From Vibrio panuliri (GTDB lineage: Bacteria > Pseudomonadota > Gammaproteobacteria > Enterobacterales > Vibrionaceae): a DNA stretch of 64,000 nucleotides. This document shows positions 8,952-20,040 of the stretch, piece after piece. The first letter of the stretch is position 1, and each line of letters starts with the position of its first letter. Below the pieces are notes generated by a model, which searched no databases, was not told the origin of the DNA, and saw only the letters and a program-made list of their open reading frames with translations. The stretch lies in the NCBI RefSeq assembly GCF_009938205.1, contig NZ_AP019654.1, positions 186,001 to 250,000 on the forward strand. Reading direction: 5' to 3'. Both the position numbers and the translations under genes were made by a program.

Positions 8952-10367
8952 ATGGATTGTTTTCAAGTGATTCAGAATTCAGGAGTGAAATTTGGAACTA
9001 GTGGTGCAAGAGGATTAGTTGAGCAGTTCACTCCAGATACGTGTGCCGCTTTCACGCATGCTTTCATTTCTACAATACGAGAGCAATTTAGCTTTAGCCA
9101 AGTTGCCGTTGCAATAGATAATCGTCCAAGTAGTTTACAAATGGCGAAGGCGTGTTGCGCAGCATTGAAACAACTTAGTATTGACGTTGTGTTTTATGGA
9201 GTAATACCAACCCCAGCTCTTGCGTTTAGTGCTATGGCGGACGATATACCAAGCATTATGGTTACTGGGAGCCACATTCCATTTGACCGAAATGGGCTTA
9301 AATTCTATCGGCCTGATGGTGAAATCACCAAGTGTGATGAACAGGCAATAATGAATAATCATACTAAGTTTTCTCCTTTAGATGTTTTGCCAGATTTAAA
9401 TGTTGAACCTACTGCATCTCGGCGCTATATCAGACGTTACACATCCCTGTTCGAAAAAGATTTTTTAACTGGACTACGTATCGGTATATATGAACACTCT
9501 AGCTCAGGGCGAGATCTATACAGTAAAGTTTTTAGCTCATTAGGTGCCGAGGTTATCCAATTTGGTCGTACAGATACTTTTGTTCCTATCGATACTGAGG
9601 CTGTAGATGACAGCGATAAGAAAAAAGCAAAGGGCTGGTCCAGTGAGTACAAGTTGGATTTTATATTTTCAACAGATGGTGATGGTGATAGACCTTTAGT
9701 TGCTGATGAGAATGGTGATTGGCTTAGAGGTGATGTTCTCGGTGCTCTTTGCAGCAAAGCTTTGGAAGTCGAAGCGGTCGCATTGCCAATTAGCTGCAAC
9801 ACTATGATTGATGAGTACTTGTCAGGCGCGAAGATCAAGAAAACTAAGATTGGTTCTCCATTTGTTCTTTCTTCTATTAGTGAGTTGAAAGCTGAAGGGT
9901 ATCTCGTTGCGGGTTTTGAAGCTAATGGGGGGTACCTACTGGGGTGTGATACCGCGGTGAATGGTCGAGAGTTAAAAGCTCTCCCAACGCGAGATGCTTT
10001 ACTTCCGGCTTTGATGCTGTTGTTCATTTCTAGAGAGCAAGGTATAGGAAATTTGGTTGACTCTCTACCGAAAAGGTTTACTGACAGTGATCGTATTCAA
10101 AACTTTTCACTAGAAAAAAGCAATAATATCATTCGTCTGGGTCGAGATGAACCTAATAAGTTGTTAGAGCAACTAGGTTACGGTAAGTTGCGAGTTCTAA
10201 AAAAAGATTTAACGGATGGACTGAGGCTAGAGTTGTCTGACAACTCGATATTACATTTGCGACCATCTGGTAATGCTCCGGAGCTACGTTGTTATGCTGA
10301 AGCTTCATCAATGGAAAAGGCTGAGTCGATAGTAAAAAATACGTTGATGAAGGTTTGCTCCATCTAG
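8952..10367 (+). CDS. manB: Phosphomannomutase
   Basis: A 471-residue alpha-D-phosphohexomutase that interconverts mannose-6-P and mannose-1-P. The start at 8952 gives MDCFQVIQNSGVKFGTSGARG; an upstream in-frame start would run into manC. The phosphoserine loop is TGSHIPFDRNG with S107, the metal loop is TDGDGD (241-246), the sugar-specificity loop is EANGGY, and the phosphate loop is RPSGNAPELR. GSH in place of the more common ASH at the catalytic serine matches some ManB/CpsG capsule enzymes. It forms an operon with manC. It could accept glucose phosphate too, but the pairing with manC favours mannose. Confidence 0.9.
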   Translation: MDCFQVIQNSGVKFGTSGARGLVEQFTPDTCAAFTHAFISTIREQFSFSQVAVAIDNRPSSLQMAKACCAALKQLSIDVVFYGVIPTPALAFSAMADDIPSIMVTGSHIPFDRNGLKFYRPDGEITKCDEQAIMNNHTKFSPLDVLPDLNVEPTASRRYIRRYTSLFEKDFLTGLRIGIYEHSSSGRDLYSKVFSSLGAEVIQFGRTDTFVPIDTEAVDDSDKKKAKGWSSEYKLDFIFSTDGDGDRPLVADENGDWLRGDVLGALCSKALEVEAVALPISCNTMIDEYLSGAKIKKTKIGSPFVLSSISELKAEGYLVAGFEANGGYLLGCDTAVNGRELKALPTRDALLPALMLLFISREQGIGNLVDSLPKRFTDSDRIQNFSLEKSNNIIRLGRDEPNKLLEQLGYGKLRVLKKDLTDGLRLELSDNSILHLRPSGNAPELRCYAEASSMEKAESIVKNTLMKVCSI

Positions 10368-10511
10368 TTGATTCGCTCTAGTGCACACGATGAAACTTGC
10401 TTGATTGATTAATATGAATGTCTTATTTTTGAGACGGAGCTTAATAAAGCAAACAGGGTTGGCATCCAGATCTATCTTTACAGGTAACAGCAAACTTGTT
10501 TGGATTTGAAT

Positions 10512-10859
10512 ATGCCGCAAACAGCCCAACAGCTTCCACCGTTTGATGAGCTCGTAAAGCTTGCGCAAGAAGATGAAGCCGCGTTTGAACAGCTAAAACG
10601 AGACAAATGCCAAGAGATGATCCAAGGGGCATCAGATGAGATGCAACCAAGACTTTGGGCACAGCAAAGCCACATTGATAGGTTGGTGGGGCATTGTAAG
10701 AACCCTCACCATGTTAACGTCATGCTGTCGAGAGAGTTACGCAAGCAAGTCGTAAAATTTCAGCACTCGCTGCAAGGTCGTCACGGTGAGGCAACGGATG
10801 AAAAGCAAGACAATTCAACAGTGGTGTCGTTTGATGACAGATTTTCAGATTGGCGATAA
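10512..10859 (+). CDS. DUF3135 family protein
   Basis: A 115-residue acidic, helix-rich cytoplasmic protein that I recognise as DUF3135, a family of unknown function in Vibrio and relatives. The start at ATG 10512 (MPQTAQQLPPFDELV) is preferred over TTG 10500. The first half is dominated by FDELVKLAQEDEAAFEQL; the middle has a QQSHIDRLVGHCKNPHH segment. No catalytic motif, signal peptide or membrane segment is visible. It is followed by a strong terminator at 10879, so it is separate from groESL. Function unknown. Confidence 0.75.
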   Translation: MPQTAQQLPPFDELVKLAQEDEAAFEQLKRDKCQEMIQGASDEMQPRLWAQQSHIDRLVGHCKNPHHVNVMLSRELRKQVVKFQHSLQGRHGEATDEKQDNSTVVSFDDRFSDWR

Positions 10860-10878
10860 ATTGATTTTAAATTTGATT

Positions 10879-10900
10879 AAGGCTCTTCGGAGCCTTTTTT
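10879..10900 (+). terminator. Rho-independent terminator after the DUF3135 gene
   Basis: A stem GGCTC / GAGCC closed by a TTCG tetraloop is followed by six T residues, 20 bp after the stop codon. It isolates groESL from the upstream gene. Confidence 0.85.
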
Positions 10901-10928
10901 GTTGTCTTTCTCACAAAAATCACACTTT

Positions 10929-10960
10929 CTCCCCTTGGGTTTGTTTCTTATGCCCATATA
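10929..10960 (+). promoter_or_regulatory. Sigma-32-like heat-shock promoter for groESL
   Basis: CCCCTTGGG (10931-10939) resembles the sigma-32 -35 element (CTTGAA core), and CCCATATA (10953-10960) resembles its -10 element (CCCCATnT). The spacer of 13 bp fits known sigma-32 promoters. It lies about 75 bp before groES, after the previous gene's terminator. Confidence 0.65.
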
Positions 10961-11034
10961 TCGTTATCACAAGGCTTTAAAGTTGATTTAAAGCAATTAT
11001 CAAATCACATGGAAATTTTCAGGAGAGACGACCG

Positions 11035-11325
11035 ATGAACATTCGTCCATTACATGACCGAGTTATCGTAGAGCGCCAAGAAGTTGAATCTAAGTCAGCA
11101 GGTGGCATTGTGCTTACTGGTTCTGCTGCGGAAAAATCGACTCGCGGTGTTGTTCTAGCTGTTGGCAAAGGCCGCATCCTAGAAAATGGCACTGTTCTAC
11201 CATTGGACGTTAAAGTTGGTGATACGGTTATTTTCGCAGAAGGCTACGGCACAAAAACTGAGAAAATCGACGGTAAAGAAGTGTTGATCATGTCTGAAAA
11301 CGACATCATGGCAATCGTTGAGTAA
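11035..11325 (+). CDS. groES: Co-chaperonin GroES
   Basis: A 96-residue Hsp10 that caps the GroEL ring as a heptamer. It begins [16 protein letters not shown] and has the mobile-loop region [18 protein letters not shown] (about 18-35), with the IVL tripeptide that contacts GroEL. The C-terminal [15 protein letters not shown] is typical. A good AGGAGAGACG ribosome site lies just upstream. It is the first gene of groESL, 58 bp before groEL with no terminator between. Normal length. Confidence 0.98.
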   Translation: MNIRPLHDRVIVERQEVESKSAGGIVLTGSAAEKSTRGVVLAVGKGRILENGTVLPLDVKVGDTVIFAEGYGTKTEKIDGKEVLIMSENDIMAIVE

Positions 11326-11380
11326 TTTAACTCTGATTCAAGAACGATAGACAAACCAGAATTATAGAGAAAAGGGATAA

Positions 11381-13030
<1,650 letters not shown>

Positions 13031-13136
13031 TCCTCGCTCTCACTCAGTGATAGTCGTCTTTATAAAATCGTTGAATGGGTTGGTGGGTATGTATACACTC
13101 CGCTCATTGAGAATTAGGTGACTCATCCTGCATTGG

Positions 13137-13172
13137 AAAAGGCCGAAGCTTAGCTTCGGCTTTTTTATTTTT
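13137..13172 (+). terminator. Rho-independent terminator of groESL
   Basis: A stem GCCGAAGCT / AGCTTCGGC is followed by a long T-rich tract, about 110 bp after the groEL stop. Confidence 0.85.
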
Positions 13173-13256
13173 TAGGTCACGGTACAGCGATATTTGCGTG
13201 TGTATTTTACAAAGTAGAAGCGTTTGGGCTCGCAATACTAACGGGTGAATGATTAA

Positions 13257-14738
13257 GTGATTGCCGACGATAAAATAGGATATAAAAAACTGTTTGTAGG
13301 GATCACAGCATTGTTTTTATTTGCACTCGCGTTTCTGATTCTTGATTCAGCGGAAGAATCGACGCAAGCGTATAAAGATAGGAAGCTGCGTGTTGAAAGG
13401 GTATTGGAAGATACCACCCAAGTGATTAATGCATTGGAGTACAGCATCACTTCGCTCTACCCGCTGCAAAATGATCGCTATGTATTGCCTCATACCATTA
13501 AACTCAATGGCGATACCTGTAACTTTGGCGGCAAGTCTCATACAGGTAAAGAGTATGACTTCATGTTTGCTGGCCCAAAAGAGATGTGTGATCGCAATTC
13601 TCCTCTGTTTAAAAAAGCCTACCGACGTCTGTTTGTTGCACCATCAATGGCGTATTTTGCTAAAAGTATTAGCCAGATTTCATCGATCTATTTTATCTCC
13701 GCCGATAAGTTCATCATTTCGTCACCTAAAGCATTTGCTCAGTCAATCGAGGGAGATACCTTCGATAAAATTATCTCAACTCGACCATATTGGACACGCA
13801 CCGTTAAATTGGCCTCCCATAGTGATAGCGCAATTTATACGGGAGATTATCAAGATTACATGACTGGAAGACGAGTCGTTACCATTACTCGCGCAATATA
13901 TGTGGATGGTAAGTTTAAAGGGGTTTTAGCCATTGATAACAACCTCAATGACCTTATCCAATACAATTTTGCCGGCTATTGACTCACGGAGAAGCAAGGC
14001 CACAATAGTAGTGATGTGTTTAGTTTTAGGTATTCCAAACCTGTCGTGGTAGCTGGGAAAGAAACAGGGCTTTACTTGACCGTTGATGAGCCGAGAAGCG
14101 TACACATCATCCATATTTTAGAACATGACAAGCCACGTTTAATTGCCTTGACCTGTTTTTACGTGTTGGTGCTGTGTATCTTATGGTTCCGCTATACACA
14201 ATCGGCTCATGCTCGGCTCAAGCAGCTTGCCATGCTTGATCCGATGACCAACTTGCTCAACCGTCGAGGTTTTGAAGTCAAACTTAAAGAATTACCATCG
14301 TCGAGTTACCTCGCCATTGCTGTATTTGATATTGATGACTTTAAAGCGATTAATGACAATTGTGGTCACAATGTTGGTGACGATATCATTTGCCAAGTGG
14401 CAAAGTTGCTGAGTAATAGTTTACGCCAAACTGATTTAATTGCGCGTTTTGGTGGCGAAGAGTTTGTGATTGCGGTGACCAGTGAGTCGGCCGAGCTTGC
14501 ACATGTCATCCTCGAACGAGTGCAAAGTGATATGAGTTCGCCTGAGATTCGTTTGTGTGATGATACCGTTTTGCAAGTGACCGCTTCTGGTGGCGCGGTG
14601 ATCTATCCGTTGGCGAAAGTTAGTGATATTAGTCAGTTGTGGCAAGAGAAAGGGATCATTGATGCCGACAGTCTATTGTATCAGGCAAAAAAGGCGGGTA
14701 AGAACCGTATCTTTATTGAGCTTGGCAAGCGAGACTAA
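13257..14738 (+). pseudogene. Membrane-bound GGDEF diguanylate cyclase interrupted by an in-frame TGA
   Basis: One frame runs from GTG 13257 to 14738 with a single stop, TGA at 13980-13982, between NLNDLIQYNFAGY and LTEKQGHNSSDVF. Before the stop are a membrane helix (about residues 11-28) and a periplasmic sensor region resembling a Cache-type domain. After it are a second membrane helix (LIALTCFYVLVLCILW), DPMTNLLNRR, DIDDFK and an intact active-site RFGGEEF. Without the stop it would be a 493-residue c-di-GMP synthase with a periplasmic ligand sensor. A GTG at 14016 could allow restart to give only the last helix and the GGDEF domain. The gene stands alone between the groESL terminator and the glpX-side terminator. 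Nonsense mutation, sequencing error and stop readthrough are all possible. Confidence 0.75.
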
Positions 14739-14748
14739 CCAGAATCAA

Positions 14749-14776
14749 AAAAGGATGGCAAATTCGCCATCCTTTT
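14749..14776. terminator. Bidirectional terminator between the GGDEF gene and glpX
   Basis: AAAAGGATGGC / GCCATCCTTTT around an AAATTC loop lies between two convergent genes, with A and T tracts on both sides so that it can serve both. Confidence 0.8.
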
Positions 14777-14794
14777 AACATCCAGGACACTCAG

Positions 14795-15802
14795 TTATAG
14801 AATGATGTCGCGTACTTCTGGGTCTTTACGCTCAAGGTAATGCGTGGATTTGATGCGACGAATCGTGCGGCAACGACCACGGATAAGAAGTGTTTCAGTT
14901 GTGGCAATATTACCTTGACGGCTAATGCCTTCTAGCAAATCGCCCTTAGTAATCCCTGTCGCAGAGAATACAACATTGTCGCTGCGCGCCATGTCTTCCA
15001 TTTTTAGAACAATACCTGCTTCAACGCCCATCTCTTTACAACGAGCCAGCTCTGCCGCACCGTAAATACGGTTTTCTTCGGTATCGCCTTTCACTTGATG
15101 ACGTGGCAACAGACGACCATGCATATCGCCATCCAGTGCGCGAATAACCGCAGCAGAAACCACACCCTCTGGTGCACCACCGACACAGTACATCACATCG
15201 ACTTCACTATCTGGCATACAAGTTAGGATAGATGCCGCGACATCACCATCAGGCACAGCAAATACTCGTACGCCCATCTGTTGCATTTCTGCAATGACGT
15301 CATCATGACGTGGTTTTGCGAGGGTAATTACCACTAAGGTATCTAAAGTCTTATTCAGTGCCTTGGCGATGTTTTCTAGGTTTTCTTTCAGTGGTTTGTT
15401 TAGATCGATACAGCCTTTTGCACCAGGACCTACCACTAATTTTTCCATGTACATATCTGGCGCTTTAAGGAAGCTACCTTTTTCACCTGCGGCAAGTACA
15501 GCTAACGCATTCGATTGACCCATTGCGGTCATACGAGTGCCTTCGATTGGGTCAACGGCAATATCTACTTCATCGCCACCGGTACCCACATGCTCGCCAA
15601 TGTAGAGCATTGGTGCGTCATCAATTTCACCCTCACCAATAACGATTTCACCGCTGATCTCGGTCTTGTTGAGAAGGGTGCGCATTACCTCAACTGCGGC
15701 ACCGTCGGCTGCGTTTTTATCGCCACGGCCTAGCCATTTGTAACCGGCTAGTGCTGCGCCTTCAGTGACTCGAGAAAATGCCATTGCTAAATCGCGTTTC
15801 AT
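14795..15802 (-). CDS. glpX: Fructose-1,6-bisphosphatase class II
   Basis: A 335-residue GlpX-type phosphatase that hydrolyses fructose-1,6-bisphosphate in gluconeogenesis. Motifs are GEGEIDDAPML (about 56-66) and the metal-binding DPIEGT (about 83-88), with the later CVGGAPEGVV and ATGITKGDLL segments of the lithium-sensitive phosphatase fold. Cytoplasmic. Normal length and an ATG preceded by GGAGTCATC. It is divergent from zapB across a 303-bp gap. Gene order glpX-zapB is also known in enterobacteria. Confidence 0.95.
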   Translation of the reverse strand: MKRDLAMAFSRVTEGAALAGYKWLGRGDKNAADGAAVEVMRTLLNKTEISGEIVIGEGEIDDAPMLYIGEHVGTGGDEVDIAVDPIEGTRMTAMGQSNALAVLAAGEKGSFLKAPDMYMEKLVVGPGAKGCIDLNKPLKENLENIAKALNKTLDTLVVITLAKPRHDDVIAEMQQMGVRVFAVPDGDVAASILTCMPDSEVDVMYCVGGAPEGVVSAAVIRALDGDMHGRLLPRHQVKGDTEENRIYGAAELARCKEMGVEAGIVLKMEDMARSDNVVFSATGITKGDLLEGISRQGNIATTETLLIRGRCRTIRRIKSTHYLERKDPEVRDIIL

Positions 15803-16105
15803 GATGACTCCAAATAGGTTTTATGGAACAAAGTAAATTTGGCGCGATTCTACCACATCAAAAAGTAAACGTTTGCCTTTTTGCCGCTTTGAGATTGAAA
15901 TTGATCAATAAAGCGCAGTAAAGTGAGCATTGGCCGTACTGCCGTCGGGTTTAAGTTAGCTAACCGTCAGTAACTGGCGATTTTTTGCGCGAATAGCGCA
16001 CAATATCAAATATAGGGCGTGTGTCTCTCGGCTCTGCTAAGTAGAATGAAGGCAATACGTGAAGCCGTTCTTCACTTCAACCGAATAAACTAAGGGTAGG
16101 CAAAG
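15803..16105. other. glpX-zapB divergent intergenic region
   Basis: A 303-bp gap that must contain the promoters of both genes. I see short inverted sequences (for example GCGCGAATAGCGC near 15986) but no operator I can name and no convincing small gene. Confidence 0.4.
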
Positions 16106-16348
16106 ATGTCTTTTGAAGTACTAGAAAAACTAGAAGCAAAAATTCAAACTGCAGTGGATACAATCGCACTTCTTCAAATGGAAGTAGAAGAGCTTAAAGA
16201 AGAAAAAGAAAAACTATCTGCAGAAGCAACAGAGCTGCGTGCAAGCCGTGAAGAGCTTGAGCAAAAATCTCAGCAAATGCAGCAAGAGCATGCTGCATGG
16301 CAAGATCGCATCCGTAACCTACTTGGTAAGATGGATGAAGTAGAGTAA
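16106..16348 (+). CDS. zapB: Cell division protein ZapB
   Basis: An 80-residue, almost wholly coiled-coil protein. ZapB joins the Z ring through ZapA and stimulates FtsZ assembly and chromosome-terminus positioning (MatP link). The sequence is a heptad-rich chain, [18 protein letters not shown] followed by a run of E, K and L residues to the end, with no globular domain. Length equals that of E. coli ZapB (81). Start ATG follows a TAAGGGTAGG ribosome site. It is divergent from glpX and followed by its own terminator. Confidence 0.93.
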   Translation: MSFEVLEKLEAKIQTAVDTIALLQMEVEELKEEKEKLSAEATELRASREELEQKSQQMQQEHAAWQDRIRNLLGKMDEVE

Positions 16349-16372
16349 GCGGCTGAAAGTTGATCGCATGAA

Positions 16373-16401
16373 AGGGGTTAACCGCAAGGTTAGCCCTTTT
16401 T
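16373..16401 (+). terminator. Terminator after zapB
   Basis: GGGTTAACC / GGTTAGCCC around a GCAA tetraloop (one G-T pair) followed by five T residues. Confidence 0.8.
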
Positions 16402-16445
16402 GCTATCTGTAACCCCGCTTAATTGGCTTTTGGGTTATAGGTGGC

Positions 16446-16476
16446 AAAAAGGTCAGCACAAGGCTGACCTTCAAGA
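16446..16476 (-). terminator. Terminator after metF
   Basis: Read on the minus strand, AAGGTCAG / CTGACCTT around a short loop is followed by five T residues. It lies just past the metF stop. Confidence 0.75.
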
Positions 16477-16490
16477 AGCAGAGCACGAGC

Positions 16491-17414
<924 letters not shown>

Positions 17415-17432
17415 TTATAAACAAAATCCTTT

Positions 17433-17456
17433 TGACGTTTAGACGTCTATATGTCC
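17433..17456 (-). promoter_or_regulatory. MetJ operator (met boxes) upstream of metF
   Basis: Three contiguous 8-mers compare with the met box AGACGTCT: TGACGTTT (6/8), AGACGTCT (8/8) and ATATGTCC (5/8). They end about 50 bp upstream of the metF start. MetJ binds tandem boxes with S-adenosylmethionine. Confidence 0.8.
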
Positions 17457-17586
17457 ACAGAATGTCTTGAATACAGTTTGAAGTCAATAAAGTGATTATG
17501 AATTATATTCAAGTTGATAATTAGCTTTCCTCAAGTTGCTATCTCAACCGACTTCAGGCGCGGATACTTCTATTTGGTCGCGCTCA

Positions 17587-17618
17587 TAAAAAAGGTGTCG
17601 CATTTATCGCGACACCTT
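17587..17618 (-). terminator. Terminator of the metBL operon
   Basis: On the minus strand, AAGGTGTCGC / GCGACACCTT with a 7-nt loop is followed by a run of T residues, about 10 bp after the metL stop. Confidence 0.85.
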
Positions 17619-17628
17619 CATACACAGG

Positions 17629-20040
17629 TTAAAGTTGACTAGAGAGTAAGTTCAAGTCGGACTGTATTGCTCCGGCAGTCACCTCTCGCCCCGCCCCCGG
17701 ACCGCGTATAACGAGTGGGTTATCCTTGTACCATTTGCTTTCAATCGCAAAAATGTTGTCGCAAGGAAGCAGGTTAGCTAAAGCGTGTTCTGGCGTCAGG
17801 GCTTCAACCCCGACGCTTGCCTTGCCATTTTTTTCGAGTCTGGCGACGTAACGAAGTACTTTATCTTCTCGTTGGGCTTTACTTAGTCGTTCTGCCAACA
17901 TCTCACTCAAGATATGACCGTTATCTAAAAAGTCATCGAGGGGCAGATCAACTAACTCTTCCGGCACTAAACTCTCTACTTTGACGCTTTCTGGTTCAAT
18001 GGTGAGTCCTGACTCGCGAGCAAGAATAACGAGTTTGCGCATCACATCTGAACCATCTAAATCATGGCGCGGATCGGGTTCGGTTAAACCTTGCTGCCAA
18101 GCTAGATCAACCAACTCTGCAAAAGGCACACAGCCATCGTATTGCTGAAATAACCAAGACAAAGTGCCAGAAAAAATACCAGAGAGCGCGACGATTTCAT
18201 CGCCACTTTCGCGTAAATCGCGCACGGTATGATTGATAGGTAAGCCCGCACCAACAGTGGCATTGTAGAGCCAATGGCGATTAATCTTGGCAAATGCATC
18301 TTGCACTTGGTGGTAATACTCGCTTGAGGCGGAGCCCGCGACTTTATTCGCAGAGATCAAATGCATGCCTTGCTCGGCTATATCCACATAGCTTTCGGCA
18401 AGCTCTTGACTTGCTGTCACATCAATCACTACCGCATCATCGTAGTCTTGAATCGCGCCCAAACGCTCAATCCACTCGCCTGGTTGATAGGCGACGGCTT
18501 CAGTATCAAAGCGTGCGTTAGCTTGAGAGGCATCAATGCCATTGGCATCAAACCAATAGGTTTGACTGTCAATAATCGCCACTAACTCAAAGTTCATTCC
18601 GCGACGTTTTTCGAGCTCGACTTTTTGTTCAGCAAATAAGTTTAGCCAACTACTGCCGATGTTCCCCTTGCCACATAAGGCAATGGCAACTCGCTTTTGA
18701 GCTTGAAACAACTGGCTGTGAACACCTTGCACTAATGGATCGGTATCAATGGTGCGCAACACAGCAACCAAACTTAGCCCAGATGTAGACTCACAGATAA
18801 ACTCTACTGGTGCGGATTTCAGTTGTTGGTAGAAGCCATAGCAGTGGTTGGGATTCTTGGTTACCCCTGCACCCACAGCTGCCACCATCGAATAACCTTC
18901 TTTGAGCTTGATTTCCGCTTCTATTGCACAGTCTTGCAAGAAGCTTAATGCACCGCCGGCAATTTCCTCGGTATACGTTAAACGCAAGCAATGCTGATCA
19001 TCTTGTGCCTCGTAAGCGAGAGGTTCGAGCTGAGCGCGGGTTAAACTGGCTAAGGTTTCTTCTTGTCGGCGCTGGAAGTTGTGACCAGAAGCGAAGTGAA
19101 GTTCGATAATTAGCACATCATCAAGCGAAGAGATTATCTTGGCTCCGCGCCCTGATGCTAATACGCGTTCTATGCGAGTTGAGCCCGCTTCAGGCTCATA
19201 GCTGCATCTTAAATGACAATCCATCGTACTTTGTGCGACAGGTTGGAGGGTGCGACTATGCAATACAGGTGCAGCAAGGCGAGCCAGTTCACTGGCTTCA
19301 TCTAAACGCAATAGTGGGAGCAGACACGCATCGGATACCAAACGAGGATCGGCACTATAGACACCCGCGACATCACTCCAGATGGTGACTCGCGACACCT
19401 CGGCCAAGGCACCAATGACAGTCGCAGAGTAGTCAGAGCCGTTACGCCCAAGCAAAACGGTTTGTCCTTGTTGGTTTTGTGCCATAAAGCCCGTGATGAC
19501 CACCCGGTGATGAGCGTGCTGGGCGAGAATTTCTCTAAACAGTGGGTAAGAAGCTCCGCGATCAACTTCAGGCTGCGTGCCTACTTCTGCGCGCAAAAAT
19601 GCGCGGGAGTCTTGTGCTCTTGCTGGTAGCTGGTTTTGGTTTAGTAATGCAGCCAATAAACGTGAAGACCAGCTTTCACCATGACCAAGAATACAAGCCT
19701 GCTCCGCGTCAGAGAGTGGGGCGGTCAATTCGCCTAGTAGCTTAAACTCATCATTGAGTTGAGCGGTGAGTGTTTGCTGCTCTTCTCCCTCAAGCAATTG
19801 TTCAATTAAATCTAACTGGAATTTTTTTAGCTCTTGCAGCGCCTCGTGTGCTAATCGACCATCTTTGTGTAGTCCATCAATAAACTCAATCAACCGATTG
19901 GTTGTCTTACCGGCTGCTGAGACGACGATTAAGTCATCTTGCTTAGAATATTCTTTAAGAATATTGACGACTCGTCGGTAGCATTCTGGGTCTGCTAAAC
20001 TGCTGCCACCAAATTTATGCAGCTGTCTTTCCACGCTCAT
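17629..20040 (-). CDS. metL: Bifunctional aspartokinase II / homoserine dehydrogenase II
   Basis: An 803-residue fusion. The N-terminal aspartokinase begins with the lysine/ATP motif KFGGSSLADP (about 8-17) and has GRNGSDYSATVIGA. Regulatory ACT-like sequence follows, and from about residue 455 the homoserine dehydrogenase half shows the NAD(P) loop CGKGNIGSSW and the SANKVAGS and GTLSWLF motifs. It catalyses the first and third steps from aspartate to homoserine. ThrA is a close paralogue, but adjacency to metB and met boxes makes metL the better call. It starts directly at the metB stop (zero spacing), so it is translationally coupled. Family size is about 805-810. Confidence 0.95.
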   Translation of the reverse strand: MSVERQLHKFGGSSLADPECYRRVVNILKEYSKQDDLIVVSAAGKTTNRLIEFIDGLHKDGRLAHEALQELKKFQLDLIEQLLEGEEQQTLTAQLNDEFKLLGELTAPLSDAEQACILGHGESWSSRLLAALLNQNQLPARAQDSRAFLRAEVGTQPEVDRGASYPLFREILAQHAHHRVVITGFMAQNQQGQTVLLGRNGSDYSATVIGALAEVSRVTIWSDVAGVYSADPRLVSDACLLPLLRLDEASELARLAAPVLHSRTLQPVAQSTMDCHLRCSYEPEAGSTRIERVLASGRGAKIISSLDDVLIIELHFASGHNFQRRQEETLASLTRAQLEPLAYEAQDDQHCLRLTYTEEIAGGALSFLQDCAIEAEIKLKEGYSMVAAVGAGVTKNPNHCYGFYQQLKSAPVEFICESTSGLSLVAVLRTIDTDPLVQGVHSQLFQAQKRVAIALCGKGNIGSSWLNLFAEQKVELEKRRGMNFELVAIIDSQTYWFDANGIDASQANARFDTEAVAYQPGEWIERLGAIQDYDDAVVIDVTASQELAESYVDIAEQGMHLISANKVAGSASSEYYHQVQDAFAKINRHWLYNATVGAGLPINHTVRDLRESGDEIVALSGIFSGTLSWLFQQYDGCVPFAELVDLAWQQGLTEPDPRHDLDGSDVMRKLVILARESGLTIEPESVKVESLVPEELVDLPLDDFLDNGHILSEMLAERLSKAQREDKVLRYVARLEKNGKASVGVEALTPEHALANLLPCDNIFAIESKWYKDNPLVIRGPGAGREVTAGAIQSDLNLLSSQL

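Noticed and set aside
9437..10027. Long open frame on the minus strand within manB
   Set aside because: It is antisense to the conserved phosphomannomutase core; composition is serine-rich and shows no family motif.
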